A DNA stretch of 64,000 bases. Origin: Prochilodus magdalenae (lineage: Eukaryota > Chordata > Actinopteri > Characiformes > Prochilodontidae). The translations under genes and the position numbers were made by a program. Every line of letters begins with the position of its first letter. The stretch's first letter is position 1. Shown here one piece after another: positions 25,410 to 40,000 of the stretch. The stretch covers positions 561,001 through 625,000 of the forward strand of contig JAMWET010000129.1 in NCBI GenBank assembly GCA_024036415.1, in the 5' to 3' direction. The notes beneath the pieces were generated by a model. The model did not search any database. It saw only the letters and a list, made by a program, of their open reading frames with translations, and was not told the origin of the DNA.

Positions 25410-28022
25410 AGTCATTGTTTACTGTTGCCAGTCCAGTTGCCATTCTGGTTAATACACTGTACTGAAAAATAAAAAAAATAAAGCTGCCTAGAAGTTACTA
25501 AAAATGTCCTTCGCTGCATCTGCTATAATACCTCTAATTGAAGTGTACCAGAATAGCCTGGAAGAGCCTTTTGGCAGTAGTGTGTCATCTGTTTGAAGAC
25601 ACAGCGCCTATTATACTGTCTCATCAAGACCCGAGCCTCCATCCAAGCCTTGCTCTCCAGGCAAATCAATCAGGCACCAAATTAAGCATGGCGATTATTA
25701 ATCTAATAACAGCCTTCTCACAGTGTCAAGCTTCTGGGGAAATTACAGCGGCGAGGTGGCAGAGCAGTGAGACCCTGCAAATGAAAATAGAAGGACCTAG
25801 AAGGACGTCACCCACCGGCCAAGGCAATTCTACTTCTAGCAGTTATATGACAATTTGGCCACTCAGGAGGCGGTTTGTCTGTGATCAAAAGCTACAGCAG
25901 ATGCAGTATATATGTAAGAGCAACATGAGTGACGGTGTTGAGATTCAGTATGTGTGGCCGTTTACTCACTTGTAAGTTTTTGCCCTTGAAGCTGCACTCG
26001 GATCGTTTCTCTTCTGGTGTGCTCCATGTAAACTGCAAAATGGAAAGAGAAAATGAAGTTCACAGTGATTTAAACTTTAATATGTACATGGACACAGCAC
26101 AGTTTAAAAGTCAGATGATTCATTTTTCAGGAGATAATTCTGACCGGATAATCCACGTGTATAATGAAGAAGAATGTCAAATGAAAATAGGCAAAAAAAG
26201 AACTTCCAAAAATGGAGAGAGGAGAAAATCTAGCCCTACTACTGCTTTGGATAAATACTTCCACAACTTAACCCTATTGGCCTGAAAAGATGTAAAGCTA
26301 TCACAAAGTTTTTACTGAGAAAAGAGAACTTGCAAATATGCTAAACTTAGGCTTTTGTAATCGAGTGTTAAAGTGTTATAAAAAATCTAAATTTTGCCAA
26401 TCTATGTACTAGTTTGGCAGACTGCAGGCTCATGTACTCTTCTCTTGCTGTAGCAACGTCTTAAACAGTGTGCAGAATAAGTGAATAAGCAGGCAGAGAA
26501 AGCTTAATGAGATGACGAATAGCATACGCATTTCCAGACTTCCTGTGATATAATAGACTGTTTCATGTCACACTGCTAGCACATCGCCTTTACACTGATG
26601 ACACAGCTTTGGTGATACTGGGCAGCTGTGTTATGCGAATGTTTATGCCCACTTTCAGTGATACTGATCCAGCAAAGAGATTTTAAATGAAAGCACAACA
26701 AAAATGAGCTGTAAAGTAGTTTGGCTAAAAGTAAAAATAATGGTGACATTGTATGACATGTATGACCTTTGTGTGCAACCATACAAAGTCTTAATTCTTA
26801 AATTAGTTAACAACTTTGAGGCTGCATTGTGATGCAGTAGCTCTACAATTACAGAGTACAGTTTAACAGTATTCTGCATTAGGTCTGCTCTTCAATGGTC
26901 ATGAACACCACAGAGCAGGTATTTGATAGATATTTGGGTGGTTGGTCATTCTCAGCACTGCAGTGAAGGCATGGTGGTGGCATGTACAAGTGGTACAGGT
27001 GGATCAGACACAGCAGTCCTGCTTGTGTTTTTAAACTCTGTGCCCACTCACTGTCACACTTCTTGGTGTTGGTCTAGCTTGTAGATGTAAAGTCAAAGAC
27101 TGTAGCTCATCTGTTGCTGCACAGTTTATATTGGTCATCCTTTAGTGCTTCATCAGTGGTCACAGGATCCTGTTCACAGGACACTGCTGGCTGGATAGTT
27201 TTGGTTAGTGGGCCATTCTCAGTCCAGCAGCGACTCTGAGGTGTTTAAAAATTCCAGCAGCACTGATGTCTCTGATGCACTCGCCACATCACATCAGTGG
27301 CACTGCCGTGCTGTGAATGCACCACCACCGCAATAATATGTGCTCCATGGTGGTCTTGTGATGGTCCTGACCATTGGAGAACAAGGTGAATGTTGTCTAA
27401 CAAAGAATACAAAGAAACAGATGAACCACAATCTATAACAGTAGATCTACAAGATGCACCTATATGGTGAGTGGACCTGGTTAAATGGCCAATGAGTGTA
27501 AATCCAAGAGGGTGTATTTAATGAAGTGACACCTCTGTGTATATACTGTAGATATATGGGACACACAAGGGCATTTATCAGTCATCCTTGTTTTTATTGG
27601 ACCTCCTAAAACTCGCTATGTCTCCATCGTGTTGGGTCATGCTCCCATACAAACACACATCTTATGATATGTACTGCTCATGTGGAATGTCAACTAAAAG
27701 GCAGCACTTGAGCGGCAGCCAAAGCAAACACTAAGCTTGTATATGTGTATATACAGGCCTGTGCACGTGCCCGTGCACAAAATACCACAAAGTAAACATG
27801 CATGAACAGACATATGCACACACACATACTCACATTGCGTTGCAGTTGTGGTTTGCTAATATCACTGAGGTCGAGGGCAAAGAGAGTCTCTCGAGCGCCT
27901 ACATAGAGCTTGCTGTCTTCCGGGCTTAGGAGCAGAGAGGTGTAATTGAAGACTCTTTCGGCAGAAAACCTCTTGGCCGACCTCTCCTTTGCATCTGGAA
28001 ACGGAGAGAGGGAGAGAGAGAG

Positions 28023-28077
<55 letters not shown>

Positions 28078-31000
28078 GAAAGCAACAGGGGGATGGGGAA
28101 AAAGGTAAAAACAGATGAGCCAAGATACAGCCAAAACATCCTTACTGAGACAATTACCGAATTACCGAGAACTGGATGCAAAGGAACAAGCTGTCTGTTT
28201 GTATTTCTGTAGCTTTCAGAATAATATATGTAAATGTACAGTGTTCTGATTGGCTGCCCTGTATTTTGTCTCAATCAAAAAGCAGTCAAAGCAGAAACAT
28301 TTCTCATCTCTAGGGCTGACCAGTTCCAGAAATTACTGAATAGGGCACTCCCCTATTCTGATTTCTTGACTTTAACTTTGAATTCAAGAAATCAGAATAG
28401 GGGAGTGCCGATGCGGCACTTGGTACTTTTTTTCCACTTTGTTGAAAGTAATATACAATCATTTTTAGACACACGACTGCTGGAAAGTAACAGCAGCATA
28501 CTCCACAGAGTTGACTCTTGGTTACTAAGTGCCTGGTTATCCGGAGAATCAACTTTTTAGGGATCGACTCTCAGTCCTGTTAATAAGATGGCTAAGCTGT
28601 GGCTAGGCTGTAAATGCATTGCTCTTTATGACCTTATACAAACGGGCTGTTTCTATATCTGGGCTAGGAAGTGCAGCATTAACAGTGTTTTTACACTACA
28701 TCAAACTCACTTCAACTTTGAAAGCGTGGGCAGAGATTTTCCATGATATGGGCTCTTTAAATGATGATGTATTTGAGGTTGAGTAATAATGACAGCTCAT
28801 GTAGCCCTCATGCCTGATGTGAAGAGTGCAGCTACTTTTAAAGGTTCAAATGTGAACAAGCAGCACCTTGAGTGAGTAACATATAAAACCTGTTGTGAAC
28901 TGCCTACATCTGTTAAAACGAAGAAGCGTGTGTGTGGTCGGACGGATCTCAGAGACAGATGTTCATCTCTTAATCAAAGCCGCTGCAGCACTGTATCATT
29001 ACACGGACACTGCGGGCTGTTTCTCTGTTTCCACGACAACCATCTCCACCCTGTAAAAAGCTGGGTTTATTGACTGCCACTAGGGGAGCTCTGTCACCCA
29101 ATAAGCTGAAATAAGACTTGTGGGTAAATTTCCTACTTCACAAAAAAATTTTGGGTGCCACAGGACATACTTTTATAAAGCCTCAGAAGCAGCAGCTAGA
29201 GAATCAGTGGTGTTTCAGTCAACATACTGGGCTGGATGGGACCGCAGCTTTGCACGCTTACAGCCACTCTCTGTAGCCTCTCACCGCCCTCTGAGCTGCC
29301 AAAGACGACCAGCAATTTTCTAAGGCCACACAGCATTTAAAAACATAACTTGCCCCAGACTGAGTGATCTGTATTAAAAGAATGCTTCACTCCTGATGCT
29401 AACGGTGCTAATAATGAATGAAAGGTGGTAGAGGCCTTTCTAGCGTCATACATAACCACACTGTCATGCCACTTAAAGCCAAAGTAGGGGTGCTATAATA
29501 CAATCTTGAAAGCTGGTGGAGACGTATTGTCAGTGATGTAATGCTAACTTCCTCAGTGCCGACATAAGTCATTATTAACCTTTTGGAGTAAACTAAAAGC
29601 CCAGCTGAAACAACATGCCCTCAGCAGACTTAACAAGGCAATTATCTGTGATCCAATTTGGCCTATTTTAAAGGCAGCAACACTTTACTTCAAATGTGTT
29701 ACATAACATAACATTGACATAATTAGGCCTTGTAGATGCCATGTGATTTTGTTTAGTTATATATCGGTAGTCATATTAAGATTACCAAAAATCTCATGAT
29801 ATATAGTCACATGAATATTTAATATACAAAGTTGAAAGTGAACACCCTGGGTCAAAATACACTTTTCATTGTTTTCTGAGTGAAGATAAATTAATGCATC
29901 CTCTACTGGGAAATATATGCAAGTTAAATTTTGAGCACAATTTCTATTTATTTGCTATAGCCACTTTTTTCTACTAATACATTAAATTTAAACAACTTGC
30001 AGTGGTAATCAAACCTGGCCTTAGAGATACAGTAGTTTCAACCAAATTCTACACCCCTGTACCAGATAATTAACCTTTTCAAAAGCCTGGCAATAAGCTG
30101 TAAGTGTTCAAGGGTGGGGGTAGGGGTAGCATGTTAGATGCAACAAAGCTAAATAGAAAAGAAGACCTCCAGGAGCAGGGTTGGAAGAAGCTGTGTAAAG
30201 ACATGTAATTTGACAATCAGTATTCAAACATCCACTTAGCAAAAACCATGACATCGAGCATTATGACATATATAATGAAAGGCATATAACAATAACACGA
30301 CACTGTTCAATTACTGAACAACACTGGTCATGATTCATGATACATCATTCTGCATATGCCATGATTATGTTAATAGATAGTTTTGACTATGTTATGTATT
30401 AGGGTTCAAGTAAAATGTTACCATAAAGTCTATTCAACAGATACTGGACTTAGCAATGGTTGTCACTTTTCTCTCTGCTTCTGGACAAATAATCCATTTT
30501 GGAGCATCTGCAGTCGTGTTTTATATTACTGCTGAATCAAGAAAATATAAAGTGCTCCACAGCCTCATGTGACACAGCAGCTCATTGTAATCTTGGCTTT
30601 TGACATTTGTGTGCATAGACATGATTCTGATATGTTGTAGAGCTATAAGATGATTACTCCTGTGGGTGTGCCTTGGACCTGGGGAGAAAAGGTGACGTGC
30701 TTGGTGAAAACAGCTCAGTCTGCCTGTTCTTAGAGCAGAGATCAGTGAGGTGGGGGCTAGGGGCAGTGCTGACTTCTGAACACCCGGGAGAGGCAGCAGT
30801 ACAGTAATAATAGGGCATCATCCCTCTACCAGGAGGCCTTATTATTGCTAAATCCAGTCTGCCAAACCACAGGAGGGTCTAGGCTACTAGGTTATCTTCC
30901 CCCCCACCCCCCACCTCTCCCCCTTTCTCTCAAGAAGGAAATGGGCCGCCGCTCAGCGCTGGCAGAGCTCACCACTCCGAGCTTCAGGGAAATTTAACGG

Positions 31001-34000
31001 TGATTTAGCGAGGCAAAGACAAACAGCATGGCAGAAAGCAAAACAGGGGCTTTGGAGGGATTTGCACTGAAAGTAGCGCCTGGGCCAATTATTCTCCAGA
31101 GTCGCGTCACTGCGCCTCTCCTCTCCCCCTGCAGCTCATACAATGAGGCGAGTAATTGGGCTCTATTAAGGGAAATTCACACAGGCCCACGCAAGTGTGA
31201 ATGTTTTCTTTTTTTGTATTCTTTCCTGCATGCCTTCTTTACATTACATGCACTACAACTGTTTCTTCAATGTCAGGTTGGGACCAAGGTCAAAAGACAG
31301 CAACATAGACAACAACTAATAGAACATGAAAAGCCGTGTAGATATGGCAGTCCTAATGCAGAACATCACAACAGTGTTCATGTGAACATATTGTTGCTGT
31401 GATAACACCTTGCATCTCTGAAATACTGTTTTTTAACAGGAGAAGAAAACAGCATTCCCATTTTAATGTAGATTAATGTGACCAGATTATGTTTAAAGCA
31501 ATCTAAAACATTTCTGTTATGGCATTGAAATTAGGGGCTATGCATGCTAAAATCCCAAATAAAGCAACTAAAGGTCAGCTACATGTATAAACTTATATAA
31601 AGCTATACTGAAAACAAAATCAATCATATTTATTAGCTAGGACCTTCTGATACTATCTACCCCATCCATCATAGCACTGGTGCTATAGGTTAGGCTATAA
31701 GGCATTTGGCAGATGGATCAAAAGGTACAGCTGCAGCTCTGCATCTGAATGTCTGCTCCAAAACATCTGTCCAACTGAAGTGTCACAAAACAAAGATCAA
31801 CCGCTTCACATCAACCTGCTGACTAACTGAAATTCAGCGATATGTTAAACTGTGCTTATATGTATGTGAAGGTTATATTTGTAAAAATAGATTTAAGGAA
31901 TTGAACGTGGCATTCTTCCTTTCTAGCCAGTAAGGACAATGGATTTTAAACTATACCCAAAGAAACAAGATTGCTACCACTTAAAATGTGCAATTTATTT
32001 GCATGCTGTACTGTGTTAGTAAACTCACAGCTTCACTGCAGTTTCAGCAACTCCAGATTGAGGGCTTTAAATGGTCTGCAGAATCCATTTGCGTGGCTTT
32101 AGGCATTCTACGCCATGTCTAGTAAAAACCATTAGGTGAAATTTCATAGCAGATGTTCTGGAATGGATGCGAAAAATCCAGCAACCTAAACCAGTGCTGC
32201 AGAAACGTAAGAGTTTAAAAGCCGTCTGTGGCCGGGCTGGAGAGGCTCTATCACACTGAGGCATACTCATCTTCCAGCCGTTTCCTAACCCTAACCTGTT
32301 CAAAACACATCATACACTCCCTGAAGACACGCCACACATGTACCCCCCCCCCCCTCCCCCTCCCAACACACACACACATACTATGTCGTGATTATGGCTG
32401 GGTATCCTAATACTTTTATAGTTGATAAACCAAATTTAGTAATACACAATATTGAAATTTAATGCTGATTGGCTGCCTAAATTACATTCTGTATGCATGT
32501 TATTAACAATAGGGCTTCTTGATTAGTTACCCATTTAAAAGCAGGTGCTGAAAAAGTCTTACTCAGGACAACAAATCAAAGACACCAGTACTGGTACTGA
32601 AATAATGTGAAGATTCCACAGTTCCAGTTTGCCATTCATATGCAGCCCTAAATATATTTTCACTGTTGGAACAAAACCAGGTATGTTGATTTTTTGTTAA
32701 ATTACTACCAGATGTTTATACTATGTCATATTTGTATTCTGATCAGAAAAATAGAAACAATTGAAAATGAGAATAAAGTATAAAATCTTGTGATATAAAG
32801 TCACTTTGAAAGAGAAGATTGAATATTCCTTTTCTTTGAAAGTGGCTTTTTTGAACAGTGACATATAATCTGCAATTACCAAATTGTAAACTTTCATTGT
32901 TTTATTTCATTGTTTATGACACTTTCTGTCTATTGTGTCAAATAGACAGAAAGTGAATCATCACCAGTTGTTCTGGGGCAAATGTATGTGTATGAAAATA
33001 ATAAGAAAACAGTAATTAGGACAGACAGTGTGTCTGACAAGTAACTTGTGACTAGTGCTATAACACCTTCAGAGGGCAACAGTGAGTAACATTCATTTAA
33101 TAGTTGGATGCATTGAAGAGAAAAAAACAACAATGAAATGATATATTTTAACAATTTAAATCTTTTAACATTTCAGAAGTTACATTTAAAAACCTCAGAA
33201 ACAAAGAAACAGATTTTCTCTTCAGTTTAAAAAAATATATAAAAAACATCTGGACCACATGGATCATCCTAACATTCAAGATTAGCCATGGTTCTGCTCA
33301 GTTTTTCTTTTAACATCCTCAAAATGTACAAAAAACAAAAGATGCTGACGCACACCACCTGCCCCCCCACCTCCCTCTCTCTTTGCTCTGTGTTATTATT
33401 GTTGGAATGACTGAGGTCGGCTCCCCCAGGGCGATTCCATGACGACGGCAGCTGCCTCTCCCGGCCCCCAAAAGTGTCCTGATGCACTCTGGGAAAAAAA
33501 ACCCTTAGCTTTTTCCTGCTGGTGAACGAGAAGAGACTAAGTGGATATCAGAGCTGGGGGGAGGGGAGGGAGTGCTGATTATGAGGCAAGTAGGTACTGT
33601 CTCTATGTTGTGAAGAGGCACAGCATATCATCACTGGTTTGCTCTCGCCTTGTCAAGCACCATCCACCCCCTCCACTCCCCCCCTTTTCTCCCTCTCTCT
33701 TTTTTCCATTCCTCCTTAGTCCTGCTCCCCATGTCCTGCTCAGAGCACTTCAAAGCCCCTTGCCAAGGCCATCACACATATTGCTATGCAATTAGCAAGT
33801 GCTTGGCAAGTGAAGTGGGCCTACTCAATGCAAACATTAGATTTACAGTTTTGCACTCAATTACAGTTACCTATAGTGGAGCAGTATAGCAACATTCCTG
33901 AATGGATTATATCCATGAGTTATATCCATGTTACTAGCAGGACACGTGCATTACTTGAAGATAAAAGAAATCATGATTTGGGTATACCTAGTATATCTGA

Positions 34001-37000
34001 AGACAAATGCCAAGATGACAAACAGTCTGCATGTTTAGTTATCCTAGTCTTTCTGTGTCATGTCCGTTCTTTTCTATAATGCATCGCAAACAAAACAAAT
34101 AAGCTTCATGTCTTTTTTCAACATGTACTAGTCTAGTCATAATCACCTGCAGCTGTACAAATATATTCAGCTTTCTAGCAGTAACATTAACTAAAGTATG
34201 TTTTTGTAGCTAAAGTGTTTACAACAAATGTTGCAATGGTTAAGTTTCCCAATTCATCAATGTAAATGAGGTCTGTTTTTGCAACACAGCATTTCCAAAC
34301 CTCCGGATTTCTCAATCAGATATTCACTAAGACAGTGGCAGCTCGGAAAACACCAGGTGGTGTTCTTCACTTTCCTCCAGCCTTTCTACGGATGCTGTTG
34401 TCTAGCCAAGACTACACCAACAGCGTATCTTTCACAGTCAGGCTAAAACCAACATTTATCTGGTCCCCTGTACTAAACTGGACATCTTGACCAGCAACAC
34501 GCACACAAATCCTAACCACTGGGTTTTCACTTCCACAACATTCTCAGATCCCTTCACAAACAGAGGGGGATGGAGGCAGAAAAAAGACACAAGCTCTTTT
34601 ACAAACATAGAATTTCCTTTACTACATAACCCCATCACGTACACACAGAAAGTGACACTACACTACAACCTCAGGGCAGCTGGAAGCTATACGAGATCAT
34701 TGCCACCATTATGCAATTATGAGTCCTCTCTATTTTCCAGTGAGTACCACTGCAAAAATGGATTGCCATATCCTCCTTGTTCTACTCACAAGTCCATTTA
34801 GAAGGAAATTAATTATGTAGGCTTTTAGGGAACATTCCTGGTACAGCTTTTGCTGTGTGGAATTCCCAATGACTTCTTTGCTGGTCGGTGCATGGCCAAA
34901 GTTAATTAGAGCAAAAGAAAAAAGAAAGAAAAGAAAAAGGAAAGATCAGTGCCCCATTCGAAAATAGAGCTAGTATGGTGCGTCTGGCCATCAGTACACA
35001 AGATCAAAGTGTTTTATTTGAGCATCTCAATGGTCAGCTCATTTAAGTAAATGCCTACCTCTTTTGATGATATCAGCTCAGAATGGGAAGACTTTGAGAA
35101 GATAGGCCTGCTCCCCCATCTGACATGCACGCAAGCACATATACACATCCATTTGCCTCCATTGTTCATGAAGATAAAAAGAAAGAACTAAACAAACTGT
35201 AACATATAAGTATACATGAACTCCACTCAAAGTCAACATTGAGTGGGGAGGTTTTTCTTATGAGATGGTGATTACAAACAGTAGCAGTCAGGCAGAGGTC
35301 TCAGAACCAAAGATGTGTTAATTAGAAGGTCCTCATTGCAAGTGGCGCACACCACACAGTAAAAAATCAAACCCGCATGTCATTAACCTTTAATATAACA
35401 TGTCCGTTTGCAGTATACTGACACCTTTAGTTTACAGAGTTGGGATCAGAAGCTGAGCTGTATAAACTCCAGAACACATCGGTTCTGTCCACTGCCTTCT
35501 GGCCTTTGTGAGCTGGGACAGACTCCAGCACCACCTTGTGACCCAGTAGGATTAAGTGCTTTAGAAGGTTAGTGAGTTCGGCCCATTAGACTGAAGGGTT
35601 TCTATAGTGGAATTCATGTCATTTGGGTTGTGTCAAACGTGGCAGGTCTTTTTTAGTAGGCGATTGATGCTGGTACTTCTAGAGTATAATGTCTGCAATT
35701 AAAAATCCTCTACTGGAAGCACAACACTCCACACATGCAAAACTAGAGACTCTAGACTCAGTGTCGACTCGCAGGAATCAACTTTTGAGCATTATTGCCA
35801 GAAGCTGTGTAGAAGGATGGTAAGGCACAAATCTTCAGCATATTCTGGTTTTGTAGAAAACACAAAGACTGAACTAGATGTCTCTGGAAAAAACAAAAGC
35901 TATCCCTAACGCCTGTGTTTACTTCGTCTCTCACATCCAGAGAGCTCCCAGAAGTGAAGAACTAATGATGTCATCAGCAGATGTCTCAACAATGGCAGCT
36001 CCCTGTAGACGTAAAAAAAGAAAAAAGCTTCCTGCTCGAATACCTTCTTATATAGTGTCAGTACAGCAGCCAATCTGGAGGAAAAACAAAGCTAACTTCA
36101 CACCCCCTTCCTAACAGTACTTAGGAATTCTGATGTCACCTTTTAATAAAAGGTTTCAGGCCTGTTCTCAGAGTAAATATGGCCTATATTTACAGAACTG
36201 CAGTTTAAGGTAAGGACAGAACTGGGAAGGACTCAGGAGACATTTAAAAGCTTCAGTGACCTTCACAGTGAACAGTGCTATTCAGAACTGCTGTTTTCTG
36301 AGTCAAAGCTGTACACACTGAAGCATAATGTCAATGCTGCAGTCCCATCATACCTATGGCTGCCAGAAGGTCTATAACAAGATGTTTATAAAAAAACCAT
36401 CTATAATTTAGGAGTAGACTACATTGCAATCTAGCCTGAATGCTAAGGGTTTGGAGGTAACAACAAGAGGATTTTAGGAGGTTCATAGCAATTTAAAGCA
36501 AACTGAAGAAACAGACTGATTTACAATTTACTGTGCTCCAGGAATCATGATCATCACTCAATAAAAATGAATGTATGTCAAATGTTTACATCCTGTGATC
36601 CATAAAGTCAGAAACTTATTGCATATTTAATATCTGCTTGAAGCACTTGAAAGTCTAATAAGCGATGATCAAAATCGTCCAAAAGTAAGAAACAGCTAAT
36701 GTCAGCCCTAGATGTTTTGAAGACTGTGGTATTTACTATTGTGAACCATATAGCAAACCTAATAAAGAGCGAAAAGATAAGAGATCCATAAGATGGAAAG
36801 ATCTGTAGACTTCAGTTAAGCAATAGAGCATTGGGCTGAAGTTGCCCAAAGACATTGTGACAAAAGTCAGTCCAGATAGAGGGTAATCTGACCGCAGATC
36901 AGCACTTTTACTTGATGATTGTCAGTACACGCCTGGAGCGCATCTTGACCTTGTACAGAGATATCTATCTAAGAAGGCACTGTTCCTACCTTCAGTAGAT

Positions 37001-40000
37001 GGCTCTTGCCACATTAGATGAGGTCTGAGAGAATTTATTTAGGCTGATGCATCTTCCATCCGAGTAAGCCAACAGAGCTCAGCACAGACTCCAGAACCTC
37101 TGGGTTGTATTAAGTCCATCCACAACAAAACGATCATCTAACTGCCTCCAGATGGCCAGAGAGGCAGTTTTATCCAAGTCTCAAAAGCTCTCAGAAAAAA
37201 ATCTACTCTACCGTTTTTGTACTTTTGTTTCCCCTCTAACACCTTTTCGTTCAAACTACAAATTCCTATGCCTTTAAGGTAAGAATGCTATGGTGTTAGT
37301 AGCATGTAAACAAAAATGTACAATACTGTGGTGGACCAGAGAGTAGGAGAGCACCTAATGAAATTTACATACATACAAGGTCCTTGAGATGCATCTTTCA
37401 GAAGCTTAAACATTGTTCGGGCACCTTTCGCCACACCTTGTTAAAGCAATTTCTCTTTCCTCTGGTGAAGATTAAAACAATGTGATGGTCTAAATAAAAT
37501 GTCTTCTCACAGCGACTTTACTCCTCTAAAACTCTTCACAGATTTCAGGCCAGAAGAAACACAGTAAACCCACATTGGATGCTGTTTGTACTTCTTTGCC
37601 TTCAGCATTCTTCTGTAGCACATCCAAAGGAAGTGGTCAGCAGAGTGCTCTAGGGAAACCGTATCTTCTAATACAGCGAGAGGCAAGTGCTCTCCCATTC
37701 GATGAGCCTTTCCCTCTCCATTATTGCTGCTCCTTGCTACACGCTGTTACTACTTAGAGTGTATATTTATTATACACAGAGTGTACATTGGCTGTGTTTT
37801 GATAAAACGTGACTAGCTTTGCAGACCTGTGTGACAGATACAGAAAACGCTCAACCTTGGATATGTTGAAACCAGTGATGGGAAGTTAAGACTGCTCTTT
37901 AGAACTCTGCATTTCAAAGAATCAAACATCTGACTCATTGTTTTGTCTGCAAGAGGGGTAATGTGGAGCTGACCAAATCTGTATTGTCAAACCGATTCTC
38001 TTTAAACACAGAGCTTTATAGAGTTTATGCTGTGAAAGCTAAAAAAACAGGCTCTTTTTTAAGTCTATGTTTTATATTCTCTGTAACCCTCATTAATGTA
38101 GACTAGGTCAACAGAAAGCCAAAGTTAGCTCTTAAACAGGACAATATTATCCAAAACTCCAGCATAAAAACTTACATTTATTTAAACATTCATTTACAGC
38201 TAATATTGGACCAGAATTAGATCTGAATACACCATATGTATGAATAGGATTGTACTTTTTGGATTGGGACATCTCTATTTTTGCTTTAGCTACACTCAAC
38301 CCTGTGTCCTCACTAGATGTCAAAGTCTTCAACACATCGACAAACCGGGAGACAGACGAAGGCCAAGTTTATGCTAGCAATAATTTAAAAAATAAAATTT
38401 CATCCACCTGCCTGCTGCAGCGGTGATTCTACTCATTCCACTCAGGGTGAAAAGCACAATACGAAACAGAAATGCAAGAATGGCGGAGTTGTGGAAGGGG
38501 CAGAAACATCTGGAAGGCATTATAGCATCAGGCACAGAGGGTTGAGCTCCATCAGGAGGCTGTTTAGATGAGCTGTGAGGGTCTTGTGTTTGTTTAGGGA
38601 GCTGCTCAGGGGGCCTGTTGTATTAATAGGACATAGTACACAGAATAACAGCATGAGAGAACCAAAACCTCTGTCACACATAGAACGCAGGATGGGCCAA
38701 AAACAAGCTTGTTGTGTAGAATTGTCTAAGGATTTCACAAAATTAGCCAAGACAAAGACACGGACAATGCTGAATACAATCCAAAGATCATTCAAATAAT
38801 AGTTTTATAAATGTCTATAGGAAGATAGTGTAAAAACAGATTTCAAGCAACATACCAACATTTACTGAACAAAAAAAACAAAACAAAATCATTAAAACTG
38901 ATTTAAGCACTGCTGTATGTGTCATAGATCTATGCTGAGCCATTTTATTAGTGCCACTGAGTTTAAGTTTCCTGGTGAGTGTTTAATCGCTGACTAATAA
39001 TAACTGATCAAAATTTGTATCTTTAAAATAAACAGCCACAAGAAGTGCAAATCCAGCATGCCATCACAATGCATCCGAAACTATCATTCATTGTACTAAG
39101 GCTGTGCAGAGGTCTGTAAGCTGCACACAGGACTGCCTACTGACCTCAGGCTTGTGATATGCAGGGTTTAAAAAGTACAGTGAATTCATGAAACTGCCAA
39201 CTAGCTAGAGATCAAAAAGAAAATGAAAGTTTAGTGATAAAAAGATAGTATTATGAATAAACAAAGTTCTTTCCCACCAAAACTATCTACAGTGGTGTTA
39301 TTCAGCTCCAGCTAACCAAAATAAAATTTGAAAAAAATGTAAAAATAATTTAAAAAATACATTAAACTGACTGTAAGCAAATACTGTAAATGAGGCATGA
39401 CATATTTTCTGCTGCGTCTTCTTACACTTCTTACCTCTGATTCTGAAAGCAGATGACAAATAATTATTCAGCGTGTATTCAATGCTGAAAGCGACCAGTG
39501 CCACTGTTATTAAACTCTGCAGCAGGATAAACTTTGATTTTCAGCAAACATCAGTGGTTCACAGTGGTTTAACAACATTCTCTGTTGATCCAGGTTTAGA
39601 TAATCAGGCTGTGACTAATCCTCACCACACAACCTGAATATGTAGAAAGTAATTAATTTAAACTAAAGAAAAGTAAAGCAACCATGGCTAGATTGACCTG
39701 AGCTCAAAGTTACATATAGTCATGGGTTTTATTAGCACATAATTGTACAGTATTTCAGCTAGCAAGATCGATGGGGCCCCAGATGTGCATGTTGCCTTGG
39801 TGGGTAGCGCTGTCAGCTTACAGCAGTAATTGATTTGATTCCTGGCCAGTGTGTCCAGGGCGCTTTCTGTGTGGAGTTTGCCTGTTCTCTCTGTGTCTAT
39901 GTGGGTTTCCTCCAGGTGCTATGGTTTCTTCCAAATACATGCAGTCAGATGAGTTGGAGATGCTAAATTGCCCACTAGATGTAAGTGTGTCTGTGAATGT

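Noticed and set aside
25538..25975. 145-residue plus-strand open frame
   Set aside because: Antisense within sema4b intron 3 and overlapping exon 3; no homology recognised. The openness may reflect non-coding conservation at most.
27690..28274. 194-residue minus-strand open frame with serine/leucine repeats
   Set aside because: It reads through sema4b exon 2 into its flanking introns. The Ser-Leu run is the translated CT microsatellite, and splice signals bound the real exon at 27834-27994.
28310..28552. Mirror-image open frames with the shared string ALPYSDFL
   Set aside because: Produced by the perfect hairpin at 28344-28409, not by a coding gene.
32920..32955. Possible microRNA precursor
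   Set aside because: Arms are only 15 bp with a 6-nt loop and no extended pairing; too short for a pre-miRNA.
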